Assembly (NCBI GenBank): GCA_037043455.1 | Contig: JAWPHD010001134.1 | Location: forward strand, 62,001-126,000 | DNA length: 64,000 nt | DNA from: Cyrtodaria siliqua | Lineage: Eukaryota > Mollusca > Bivalvia > Adapedonta > Hiatellidae | Direction: 5' to 3' | Part shown: positions 24,382 to 35,626 of the stretch, piece by piece | Position numbering within the stretch: position 1 is the first letter of the stretch | Layout: each line of letters begins with the position of its first letter | Made by a program: the position numbers and the translations under genes | The notes under the pieces: model-generated | Told to the model about the DNA's origin: nothing | Databases searched by the model: none | The model's input: only the letters and a program-made list of their open reading frames with translations

Positions 24382-26888
24382 CAATGAAAGATTTTAAAAG
24401 AAGGCAATGTTTTATCAGACATGCAATCTTGTAAAGCCTTACACCTCCTTGAGTATATAATAATAATAATTAAATGGCATGAAATATATAATTTGCAGAC
24501 AAAATCAATGCATTTTGTAAAAATGCACTAACGGATATTTAGTCATTCTGCAACTTGAATGCATAATATGCAACAACAAATATTTAGTCCTTCAGCATTA
24601 TTACTGGTTGTTTGTATATTTTGACGAGAAAATCATTCCTTCAAAAGGGTCATGTTTGATATTAAGTAGTTTTTTTTGTCACCAGTAATTGCAATTTAAA
24701 ACATGGCACAAAACATTTAATATCCCTTAAATACATCACATAAAACCAGTTTAAATACACCCTCTTACCTCAGGAAAATCAATAAAATTTCAATTTAAAC
24801 ATCTTAACTATTGCTTTCAAATGTTATATTTCAATGACTTTATCAATATTTGAAAAAAAGCTTGCATAATAAGCCTTTAAGATTCGGGATCAAAGAGAAG
24901 AATGCAGTGGTGGGCAGGATGACACAGGTATCAGCACAGAATTAGTAGGCAATTCTTACTCATTGGGGGAAATATGGACAATTTATTTTCCAATTTCAGG
25001 AATGAATCATTGTATATCCTGACAACCTTTGGTCTGAAGAATGCATTCATCTATCTCTTAACTTTTTTTATTTTCAGGAAATATGCAGAAATCGATGGAT
25101 TAATTAGAGTTGTACAGATTTCTTTTTTAATGCAATGCTGAATATCTCAACGGCTGTGAAAAGCAGAAAAAATGTGTTTTCAAGAAAGCCAACAATACCC
25201 AAATGCAGAAATTCAGAAAAATCATTGCCATAGCTCAGCATACATATATGACTGGCGCGCATATAGATAACTGCCGAGTCGACTGTGTTAGGTAGGCCGC
25301 ATGTTTTTCAAATTTGCAAAAAATCAAAGTAGAATTTATTTCATTAGAAAGATACATTGTTTTCATAAGACGTTCAGTAAAAAAAAAATAATTTAAAAAT
25401 TTGCAAAAAGTAAAAAAAAAAAAAAAAATTAAAAAAAAAAAGTCTGCCCACCCCTGGGGTCCTTTAACCCCCTTGCGCTCTTTTGCGCGACCCTTGATTG
25501 TAATAAATCTGATATATTCATGAAGAGGACATGTGCACCATTGTTTTGACACTGTTCATGTGGGGTCCGGACCAATGGTTTCCAAAGTACTTTTTAGTTT
25601 GAATATCCCTATCATTATGTACTGTTTTCCATCAAATTCCCGTTTTACACTACCAGTTTCACATCTTTTAGTGTTTTTAGCAGACAAAAATCGAGGGAAT
25701 GTCAAAACATGCAGCCTACCTAACTGTGTATTATTAAATTAGTGTCCCATATGTTAAGAAATATCTGAATTGTTTTCTAAGCTTATATATTATCTAAACT
25801 AGAAGGGTATTCCACGGAAAACTTGTGTCGCCTGCCGTGTGCTTATTTCAGCAAGTACAATCTCAAACTATGAAGTGTGAAGACAAGTTATGAGCTTGGA
25901 TAGGCTGCAGGTTAAAGTTTTATGAAAGGTGCCATAACTCTGCAAAAATGAAAGTCAAGAGTTATTGGACATATGAAACAACATTCCTTGGGTTAAAATG
26001 ATGTGTTTGAAGTTTCATGAACATTGGTCAAATACTTCTCAAGTTTATAATGGCCAAGGTTAGGTTGCAGGATGAAGGACGAAGGACGACAACGTACAAA
26101 GTGATCCCTAAGTGTTTGCCATGCTCTGCAGGTGACATAAAAAGCAATAATTCATGACCTGGTAGTTCCAGGGAAAAACTAGAAAATGTGTGTTTATGGG
26201 ACAAGGATGCCCCCATTTAGCACTGTCAGTCACATAAAAATGGGCAAACAAAAACTTGAATATAAACTTGTCTTTGTGTATGTACGAACAGACAGACATG
26301 GTTACAACATTATATGCCCGTTCTACTTTTGTAGCGGGGCATGTAACATACAAGTGGAAAGTCAGCTGTAATTATACAGTGGGCTCAGGATTGAAATAAG
26401 GAAACAAAGTGCTATTGTTGATGAATATCAGACTAAAACTTCAAAATGAGACGTCTGGCCAATATTTATGACCGAAACTGCATAAATGTCATTGAAACAC
26501 AAATAAATGCACTCAGCAAAAGCAATTTCCTCAGCTACAAATCAAATGAAGCTCACCAAACAAAAGTGTGCATCCCGCTTACTTTGGGCGAGTAACTTTT
26601 AACATGCCTAATACACATAAACAGTGCAGTTTGCAATTTTCAAAAACGTAACAAATTTAACATATCGGAACTCTTGAAAACTTCTTCATCAAATTCATGT
26701 CTAGATAAAATTGCAAATGGATGGTTGAAATCTAAACAAAATAGCTCAACTACAATTAAAGCGCCCAAAATATTTGTGGATGAGATGTGGTCAAAATTGC
26801 AATTCCCTTAACCGGAATCAATAACGTGAAAAAAATAGGCCAAGGTCAGTGATAGTGACCTACTTTTAGTTGGAATGCATACTAATCA

Positions 26889-27120
26889 GGGCCCCGTTTT
26901 ATGAAACAGCTTACGACCATTTTGATCGTAAATCAGTTTCTTAAATGCTGCACTATAGATTACACTTTTCAAATAAACGTCATTTTATTTAATTTTCTTA
27001 TACATGTGATAGTTCTGCACTAATTGCAAAAATAAATTTCTACATTGAATGCTTACGTGAAGAAAAAGAAAGATTTTAAAATTTGAGACTTCTCGTAAGA
27101 TGTTTAATAAAACGGGGCCC
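26889..27120. mobile_element. Short TIR element, ends GGGCCCCGTTTTA
   Basis: gggccccgttttatgaaaca at the left pairs with aataaaacggggccc at the right. The 232-base body is AT-rich with no ORF. Confidence 0.75.
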
Positions 27121-27224
27121 AGATGTATAATGTATCTCTCAGCTAAATGTAGGGCTATTGTGGGTGACACAGAAATCATGGAAAAAGCAAAAAACCAACC
27201 CCAACAAAGGTTGTTCGGCTGTGA

Positions 27225-27547
27225 GGGCTGGCGTGGCGCAGTTGGTAGCGTGGCGAATTTGTAATCGGAGGCCCCGGGTTAAATCCTCCATGGTGCCACT
27301 GAGTTTCGTCGGTGTGTTCTTGGGCAAGACACTTTCCCTTAGCCTCGTCCGTCGTATGGGGACATAAACCGGGCGGTCCCCTGTATCGGTCTATCCTCCG
27401 AGCACGTTAAAGAACCATAGGAATCTATTCGATAACGAGAGTAGGGCACGGTTTCCGAATTCCTATGTATCCTTCCCCTAACTCTGGGGCGGCTCTAAAT
27501 AACCTATACTGTGTTGATGAGCCGTTAAACAACATTCAATTCAATTC
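27225..27547 (+). mobile_element. S1 SINE, full-length
   Basis: Complete head (gggctggcgtggcgcagttg), B box (gggttaaatcc, changed), body and attcaattca tail. The flanks share only tgttcg, so a target duplication is not clear. Confidence 0.87.
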
Positions 27548-28627
27548 TGCTGTTCGAAGAGTCCACAATAAACAGAAGACATTTGCCTCATACAGTACAT
27601 AAGCACAGGTTCTGAAAATAATATAAACTAAATAACCTTGAACATCAAAACCTAAGTATGCCACTTTGCGGTTTTAAAGTGTGGCCGTATGTTACTACAA
27701 TGAAGCATTATCCCAGTGTAATAATCAGCTTATTCCATCATGCTTAGTCATCGCCAAATGAAACGCTGTAAATGGATTAGCCTCGGGATTGTTTTACCTC
27801 AAGAAACAATGCAAAAACTTTTACTTACAAAAGGCCAAAATAATGACAATGCGGTACAAAACCAACACTCCTCAGGTGACGCTTCTACCGGCAATGGACA
27901 ATAACCAGTCATCATGTCAACCTTTGACCCACTAACAACCGTTTAGACGTGACCATAAAGCGTTAGTATCATATTCCATCACCGTTACCGTTACCCCAGG
28001 TAGTTGCTGTAAATTACCCCAAAAACCACAACAATGTCACTTAACAAGTCGCCCACCCGAATGGGATATACTCACATGCTAAAATATTAAAATATTAGTC
28101 CAAAATCTGTCCAAAAACAGTAAAACTATTGTGGCTACCTTCACAAGTGTCGGAATGCTGCGATATTGTCCACAGATCAGTGAGCACTTGACAACTTGTG
28201 CGACTTATTGCCTCAAGGGCCAAGAAACAAAGACAAGTTTGTTAAATATTAATCATTATTAAGTAAAACAGGTAACGGCTGATCATGATCAATTAGGTGC
28301 ATATTACACAACAATCATGATTATTCAGAAGCATAATATACAACTGCATGCTTGACTGGAGAGAGGTTATCAACCCAAGAACGATTTAATCAATTAACAG
28401 GTCACCACAAATCAATTAAAAGCGATTGAGGAAGTGCCAGGATTAACTTGACTGACATTCATGGTCTCCTTGACTGTTAAATCATTAAAAACTATCGATT
28501 TACAGGTTGTAAGAACATTTGCGGAAGCCATGCGCTTAATTTGTTTTGTGATAAAAAACTGCACATAAACACAAGTGAACAGCAATCAAAACAAGATGTC
28601 AGTAATTATGGTTTGTGTAAATTTAAA

Positions 28628-28709
28628 ATGTCAGCAAGATTTTACCTGTATTTAATCAGTACAGTATTACCTGTATTTATTGCCCCTGCGAATGCGGCAT
28701 TTTCCAAAG
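28628..28709 (+). other. Possible signal-peptide exon (weak)
   Basis: An ATG at 28628 opens a frame reading MSARFYLYLISTVLPVFIAP then ANAAFSKAQ, which has the n-h-c pattern of a secretory signal with an Ala-x-Ala cut site. It is followed by cag|gtgtgg, a weak donor. No downstream exon was recognised and the hydrophobic run could be chance in AT-rich DNA. Confidence 0.2.
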
Positions 28710-29463
28710 CTCAGGTGTGGGTGGGTAAATTTATTTTTTTAGATTTTTGAGACCAAAACATTTACTTTCAGATTTAATTTTGTGTAATCTGCCTTTAAAT
28801 CGATGGTTTTGGTCACCAAACAAAAAAGGCAATAAGAGATAATTAGGTTTATAGCAATTTTCTACTGTAGACAAATTATATGTTACAGAAATCTATAAAT
28901 TACTTATTGATATTTTCATAATATTTGAGACAACTTCTCCAATCAAGACAATGCACTATTCATACAAAGAATGTATTTAACCCCAGGGCAATCTAATTAC
29001 ACACAACACACCTTTCCAAATTACCATAATTGTCATAACAGGCAGGATAAAAATGAATATGATGAAATCAACATGATTATATCATTACACATAATGTCTA
29101 TATCACAGATGATTGACAGGACGGTGACATGTCTCGACAGCCGCTAATTATCCCTTCTTCCAAGAACCTCCAGAAAAGTCAAATGATGGGTGGACATACA
29201 ATGGGTGGACATTATTGGAACAGCTAATTACAGGACAAAATAAACCAGAAAGAATAGACAGACCTTTCAAAGAAACTATAAATTATAAACACCAATGTCT
29301 ATTTTGGTGAACTACTGTTGTTGCTTGCAATAATGCAACAAACTTGAACAGTTGGCGAAGTATTTTGCTAGTCAAAGACACCAACACAGTGCCTAACAGC
29401 ATTTACATGTTTAAGAATGGCTGCATCGAAATTAAATAATTTCATTTTCCCTTCTGATCAGAA

Positions 29464-29730
29464 TTGGCGTAGCTCAGTTGGTAGCATGGTGGACTTTGAA
29501 TCCATGTTCGAGCCCCTTGGGCACCCCCGAGTTTCCTTGGGGTGTCCTTGGGGCAGACACTTTCCCAATAGCCTTGAAAGCATTAACTTGGCGGTCCTAT
29601 ATTGCAGCATCTTATCCTAAGAGCATGTTAAAGAACCACAGAAAACTATTTATAAGTACGGTTGCATCCTTCTCTTTCGTTGGCAGCTCTGAATAACCCA
29701 AGATATCATGTTGACAAACAACATTATTTA
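29464..29730 (+). mobile_element. SINE with well-kept tRNA head and diverged S1-type body
   Basis: The head has a standard A box (tagctcagttgg) and B box (gttcgagcccc). The body keeps ggtgtccttggggcagacac, gagcatgttaaagaaccaca and gttgacaaacaacatt. The head differs strongly from that at 3.6 kb while the body is shared. Confidence 0.8.
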
Positions 29731-30373
29731 ATCAACTCCCTTCTCATGTTTTGCTGTTTATCTTGTCACGATAAAAAAAAATTCATAATCTTTATGCCAA
29801 ACAAAAAAGAACACCAGCTATTTAAAATAATATCATTCAACTAATGATTATGATGACTTTAAGATACATTGGAAATACACACTGAGAGGCTCCTATCAAT
29901 TCTTCAATCGACACCTTCTGAAATCATCTCTAAAGACACTGCTGAAGAATTCAAAACCTTATAGACAGACAGTAACACACAATCCATCTGTCAGCTGATC
30001 TAACGAGTGCACCAAAGTTAAGCTTGCGGTACACCAAGCTACGCCTCCAAATTTGGAAACCATCCAGTCTGATGCGCAGCCATACAAAAGACTCGGTGAC
30101 CCTTTCCAAACCCTGCAATCAACACCTCAAACAGTTTACCCCTAAAAAAAATCTAAAAAACGTCCACATCAGGCTCATTGTTAGACAAACAATTACTACG
30201 GTGGCAATTCAATACTGTCCCTTAATCACCCAAATGCAAGAATGCACATTTAACCACTGAAAACTTATTCATGTTAGTAATTGGTAATAACCACACATGT
30301 CCGAGGGACTTGTCATCAGTTTTGTCCAGTTAGTAATTACGTGTCTGATAAGGCCCATGTTCAACTTAAAGAT

Positions 30374-30535
30374 GTTCACTCATTTTACAACCCTACCAGA
30401 GTTCACTCATTTTACAACCCTACCAGAGTTCACTCATTTTACAACCCTACCAGAGTTCACTCATTTTACAACCCTACCAGAGTTCACTCATTTTACAACC
30501 CTACCAGAGTTCACTCATTTTACAACCCTACCAGA
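30374..30535. repeat. Exact six-copy 27-bp minisatellite
   Basis: Six identical units of gttcactcattttacaacc plus ctaccaga. The lack of any base change suggests recent expansion. Confidence 0.97.
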
Positions 30536-30562
30536 ATCATGTGCATATTTATGAGTACACCA

Positions 30563-30693
30563 AACAATTTGTACATTTTAATTACATTTTTCTGAAAAAA
30601 AACAATTGGTACATTTTAATTACATTTTTCTGAAAAAAACAATTGGTACATTTTAATTACATTTTTTTTGAAAAAAACAAATGGTACATTTTC
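30563..30693. repeat. About 38-bp tandem repeat, 3.5 copies
   Basis: Units of aacaattggtacattttaat plus tacatttttctgaaaaaa follow the 27-bp array almost directly. Confidence 0.88.
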
Positions 30694-32906
30694 CTACAGT
30701 TTAAATAACTTCCATCTGGTTTACATCACGTGTCATAGCAAAAATTCAAGAATATTACAAGTATTGTCATTTTCTTAATAGGCTTAAGCATTTTCCTCGA
30801 CAGAGAACATTGACAGAGACAAAATGTTCTCGCATTTTTGTTATGCAAATGGGGTTGAATAAAAAATCCCAGACAGATCCTAAATCCTAATTGTTTGGTT
30901 CCTTTGAAATTCGCTTGCAGACAAAGCCAGACAAAGCCACTGTTACAAAACATGCGCGCACAACAACAGGTGCCCTTTTTCTACCATGTTGTAAGATGTT
31001 ATATCGTTTTCTTTGTTTATTATCATGTCTGGTTAATTTTGGTGGATTCAACATCGCTGAGCGCATGATGTGCATGTGCAGTTAATTTGTTATCTCCGTG
31101 CACTGCATCTATGTTCTGAAGTAAACTTGAAACCTCACTTCCGTAAATTAATTAATTTTAATTAAATGGTGGATTTTGCCTTCATACACCAGGGACCAGG
31201 CTTCATGCTGTTATTAAAGTGTTGCACATGCCAAAACCTGACAAAACATAGTATTTTGCATGTTTGTTGATGAAGTTGAAACTCCAGAAACATAGTGTCG
31301 AAATGTACAGATTTTGCATGTTCCTGGTCTACTTTGAAACAACAATTGCTTTTTCCAGACAAAAATGCTTTTTCCAGACAAAAATCTGATACCCAATATT
31401 GTATACCCGCTAATAAACACCCCTGCCAACCCACCTACTTTTTTCAAAAGGGACTTTATATGACGCCAGCGTTTTTAAAATAAAATTTCGTAAAATACAA
31501 TGCACCCGGGGGCATTTAAATGGGTGTATACAGTATGCAATTTTCATTTCCTTTGATAGAGATCTGAAGATAAGGTGTTGCTAAAAACGATATAATTTTT
31601 TTAAAGTCCTTTTTATAATAAAATGCAGATGTTTGATTGAATCCATGATGAATGAACCCCTAAGCTGTAACTGTGAGTGCCAGTCAGCTTGGTCACGTTA
31701 CCAGGTAGTGGCAGAAGGCGACGTGGTTAACATATAAAACTGTCCCTATAGAAGCCCATGTAAATGCTCCACTACCACCACAAATTTTCCTTAAGCAAAT
31801 TCTTATTAACAATATCATGTTGACCGTTTATATAATACAACCTTGCATCAATTAAGGCACCATAGTCAGAAAGTATGCAAACAATCTTTTAAAAACGTTT
31901 CACCTTTGGTTGACAGGTGCGTTTAGATTAGGACTGGCTATTGATTGGACGTCAGATTAAACTCGTTACACCATTAGTTTAACAAAAGGATATTACTTGC
32001 AAACAGTTTCAAATGCAAATATGATTAACTCTACACAAGTACATAATTATTTTATAATCGTTGCTACGACTTTGAAGTCCGAATTCTTTAAATTTTCAAA
32101 AATTATTTAAACGGATTATCAGCAGTTTTTAAGTCAAAGTCATAAATGAAACGTTGAGACACAGAGTCTATGCGAAATCGCCAATTATCACATTTTTGCC
32201 AAGTCGGCAAAATAGTCAAACACAAATTTAAATCTTATCGATACTTATTCCGACATTTTTCTTTTATTCCTTCATTAGCCCATTTCATGGTAAATACCAC
32301 TTTTAGACAATCCGTCCACAAGTTGCAGACAAATATAAAACGCTTTCCAAACTTTGGTCAAGATAACATCTCGTGGGTCATTCCTAATTGATCCAACAAA
32401 GGAAAAGGCGTTAATCCCTCAACAGGGACTGAATGCATTTATAAGTAAGATCAGATCTATATAGATAATGCTTCCAACAGATAAGGGCAAAATGACCATA
32501 GAATTAAGAACTTTGCCCAATGTGCTAGTACATGACTTCGAGACTTACTACAACTGGCAAGTATGACTCACCGCTATACTTATTATCAGAATGAATTAAA
32601 TATTAAAATCTTTTGGAATAATTAGGACTATTAATACAACATAAAATCACAACATGCTACTCGCTATCTCAACAAAGTGATAATAATTTATAAAAATATT
32701 GTTGACCATGCAGGTCACAATTTGTTGACCGTGACCAGATCAACATTTTTTACACATTATATAAATCAAATAGTGACATTTTTTAGATATTTTTAATAAA
32801 ACCATTATGTTGTTTGAAGTTGAAGATTCAATTATTATGCGGTTACTTTAGTTTTTATGGGAAATTCCTGTACTAAGCAAACCAAACTTTTATAAAACTA
32901 TTTTCC

Positions 32907-33030
32907 ATCAACTGCAAAACAAGCATCCCAGCTGCTACAAAGCACTCTCCATGGCATGGTCCACAGCATTAACCTGGCCCTGATGAAGGAGGAAACAACA
33001 GAACCTGCAGAATACCCACATGTGCATGTG
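32907..33030 (+). pseudogene. Coding-like segment ending at a TIR element (unrecognised)
   Basis: One plus-strand frame reads AKQASQLLQSTLHGMVHS followed by a polar stretch ending near 33030, with more even codon use and higher GC than its surroundings. At 33031 the frame runs into a TIR element (cagg.cctcctctgg). It could be an exon fossil or chance; no family was recognised and no clear splice sites were found. Confidence 0.25.
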
Positions 33031-33352
33031 CAGGACCTCCTCTGGCCATTTTTTTTCCTTTCGCAACCAATTTCGCCAAATGAAAAAAGTTGGAGCCAAA
33101 TTGGAGACATTAGAGCCAAAATTGGCTCAAAGATAGCATATAATGCTTTCGAAATTATTTTCATGTAATTTTAAATGAAGTATTGCCCATGAATAAAGCA
33201 GACAGTATAATTATAATCATAAAATTATATTTTTAAAAATATTTTACTCAATTTCTTTCGCCAATCACATTCGCCAAAGTCATTTTTTTATCGCCACTTT
33301 TATTATTTTGTCTCATTTGGCTCCATTTGCGAATCCCAGAGGAGGCCCTGAT
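33031..33352. mobile_element. Short TIR element, ends CAGGRCCTCCTCTGG
   Basis: caggacctcctctgg at the left is matched by ccagaggaggccctg at the right; both are followed inward by tcgcaa / ttgcga and a block like gccaaatga. Interior is AT-rich. A lone end of the same type lies at 56955-56969. Confidence 0.72.
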
Positions 33353-33382
33353 GTACATTACCTCTCTAGATTACAATGCCAA

Positions 33383-34010
33383 AACTGAATTGAAGTATTG
33401 TTAAACAGCTCAATAATTATCCTTAGGTTATTTAGAGCCACCCCAGAGAGACGGGAAGGACACAGCTAAATCATAAACCATGTGCTTACTTTAATACTGA
33501 ATAGGTCCCTATGGTACTTAATATGCTTGGAGGCTAAATCAGAACATGGGACGCTCGATTTACGCCGCCATTTCAGGGACGAGGCTTAGGAAAGTGTCTA
33601 GGACAATTTAGGACACACTGAAGAAAACCCGCGGCACAGCTATGGCTCTGTCCCTTGACCTATATATTACAAGTCCACCGTTCTATCCTGCGAGCATCTC
33701 TGTGGCCAAATGGTTAACGACATTGCGTTGTAAACGTTTGCCTCTCACCGCTGCAGGTTTGAATCCCACTGGGAGGTCGACTTGTAAGTGAGGAAGTGTC
33801 GATTCTTACGGTTGGCGGGAGGTGTGCAGTACTGGTTCTACCCAGGAAAAGTGGGTGGTCTGCCGCCACCACAAAAAATCGACCGTCACATATAACCTTA
33901 CATGTGTTGAAAATGACGTAAAATACCAAACAAACAAACAAACTATCCTGCGAGCCATGCCTACTCCTCTACAATGCCGAGACACCGTGTGAGCAACATC
34001 TGTGGCCTAC
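33383..34010 (-). mobile_element. Diverged S1 SINE interrupted by an S2 SINE
   Basis: Minus-strand S1 body (ttatttagagccaccccaga, aggtccctatggtacttaat, cgaggcttaggaaagtgtct) runs to about 33680; its head region resumes after 33955. The S2 insert lies between. Confidence 0.75.
33696..33942 (+). mobile_element. S2 SINE, complete, with target-site duplication
   Basis: The head has A box tggccaaatggttaa and B box ggtttgaatccc; the body ends in a (caaa)n tail. A perfect 13-base direct repeat ctatcctgcgagc flanks it at 33683-33695 and 33943-33955. Confidence 0.93.
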
Positions 34011-35610
34011 AGTGACATCCAACCCATTGTGTAATAGTGAGGTAGTGTGTTACTGAATAACTAAGCTACCCTGACACCCAGACAAAATTAAATTGCAACC
34101 AAGTTTAATTACGACGATTTTTATGGAGATTAAATTATTTAAAAGCATTATCAAGTAGCTTGGGGACAAACTATGGTTAATGGTTGCACCATCCACATGC
34201 AAGACAACAACAAAGAAACCGAAATACATTAATAAGGGGACTGTCCAGGTGATCAACCATACAAAAAACACTTCAAAGGACTTCAATTACATCTCCAAGT
34301 CAAATTCCTGGCTCCAAGCAAAGTCTTCATTTTATTTATTACAGAACCCCAAATTATCATGTATATGAGTTGAACTCCATCAAATGACATGAAGTGCATA
34401 AAAAACAACATAAAACATGGATAAGTATTAATGCTCTGTCCTTGAGCAATACCGTAACCACAAAAGCATTCCAAATATGTCGCCGACGTTTATCTAAGTA
34501 TGCAGATAATAGAAATAAAGCAGAAACGTATTAGGTATATTTATTTATAAACGACAAGGCTTTTGAACCCACTATAGGAACTATGGTACAATATTTTTAT
34601 TGTATTTCATCATTAGGGGAAATGTGAACGACATATTATATGTTATAATGCTATATTTGCATATCATTAACGGCTATTATCGTTTTTTGCCCAATTTGAA
34701 ACTACGAAATAATACAATTAAGACAAAATGATAATTATCCGTTAATATTTGTACAGTCTAGATAACATCGAGGCGTATTTATGTGCGGGTGTCTACAAAT
34801 TCACTGCATATTTGAATTTATTCAAAAACAAAAATACATTGAAGAGGAAAATGTTTAAATGATGAAAAATTAACACATGATGAAAAATTAACACGTGAAT
34901 GATTTTATGCAATTATTTAACAATCAAGACCAGAATGAATCTACTGAAAAGTGAAACCTGTATTAAGAGACCGCTTAAGGGAAGAGCAAAACTGGTCCCA
35001 TAACAGAGATGGTGTCTTAATACAGTTGAATTTCATTCAAAACAATACAATCGGATCTGAAACGATGATCTCTCAAAGCACATGATCTAATGAGCAGGTT
35101 TGACTGTGCTAATGAAAGTGTATAAATGCATAAACGGCCATGAGCAATTCATTTCTTTTCACTACTTATTCATTTGTCTTCATGTTTTGCCTTATTTGAC
35201 GACACATATGTTAGAAAGAACATAACTGATGAACATCTCTACAACAATTAACACATTAATGATTTTATGCAATTATTTACATTAATGCCCACAAGCCATT
35301 CATTTATTTTTCGTTACTTCCTGAAAAAGATCTTTAAGGTATAGATCTAGATCTACAGAAAATTAATATTTTATGTCTGATCTAACATGTTTAGTTCATA
35401 AAACTACATGAATGAGTTGATTAAAATATTACTTGTCCATGTAGTTTTGCTGCATTTTCAGTACTGACAGTTTCTAAGAAAATATCAAGTAGAACTGTTA
35501 ATCAAATTTGGAGATCTGTCAAAAACACCTGTTGGGCTCCTGGTTCCTAATTAATATGTACCAAACATTAGATACAATGATGAATTCAATACATTGAGGA
35601 AATATTCCAC
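33956..35610. other. Non-coding intron stretch next to the first coding exon
   Basis: AT-rich sequence without a supported gene. A repeat fragment (aacctgtattaagagaccgc...aaaactggtccc) near 34958 resembles the sequence around 6966. Confidence 0.5.
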
Positions 35611-35626
35611 TATTTACCATACATAC

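Larger units (their letters stand above)
11821..35626 (-). other. Long intron (about 23.8 kb) between the first coding exon and the RING exon
   Basis: The donor at 35626 and acceptor at 11821 are compatible in phase. I saw no convincing extra exon between them, although a small phase-neutral exon could be missed. The content is SINEs, TIR elements and minisatellites listed separately. The stretches 13150-14040, 14640-15960, 16450-18060, 18215-20385, 21800-22640, 24390-26885, 27550-28520, 29720-30370 and 30700-32900 are AT-rich with no gene that I can support. Confidence 0.55.

Noticed and set aside
23441..24422. ORFs of 86-190 residues on the minus strand
   Set aside because: By-products of a 33/30-bp minisatellite; no start context, splice site or domain.
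25235..25552. 105-residue minus-strand ORF
   Set aside because: Runs through A/T homopolymers; Phe and Lys runs only.
35610..35626. Treating the long ORF as ending at its own stop codon (740 residues)
   Set aside because: A good donor precedes the stop, and the phase fits the RING exon, so the last residues are more likely intron.
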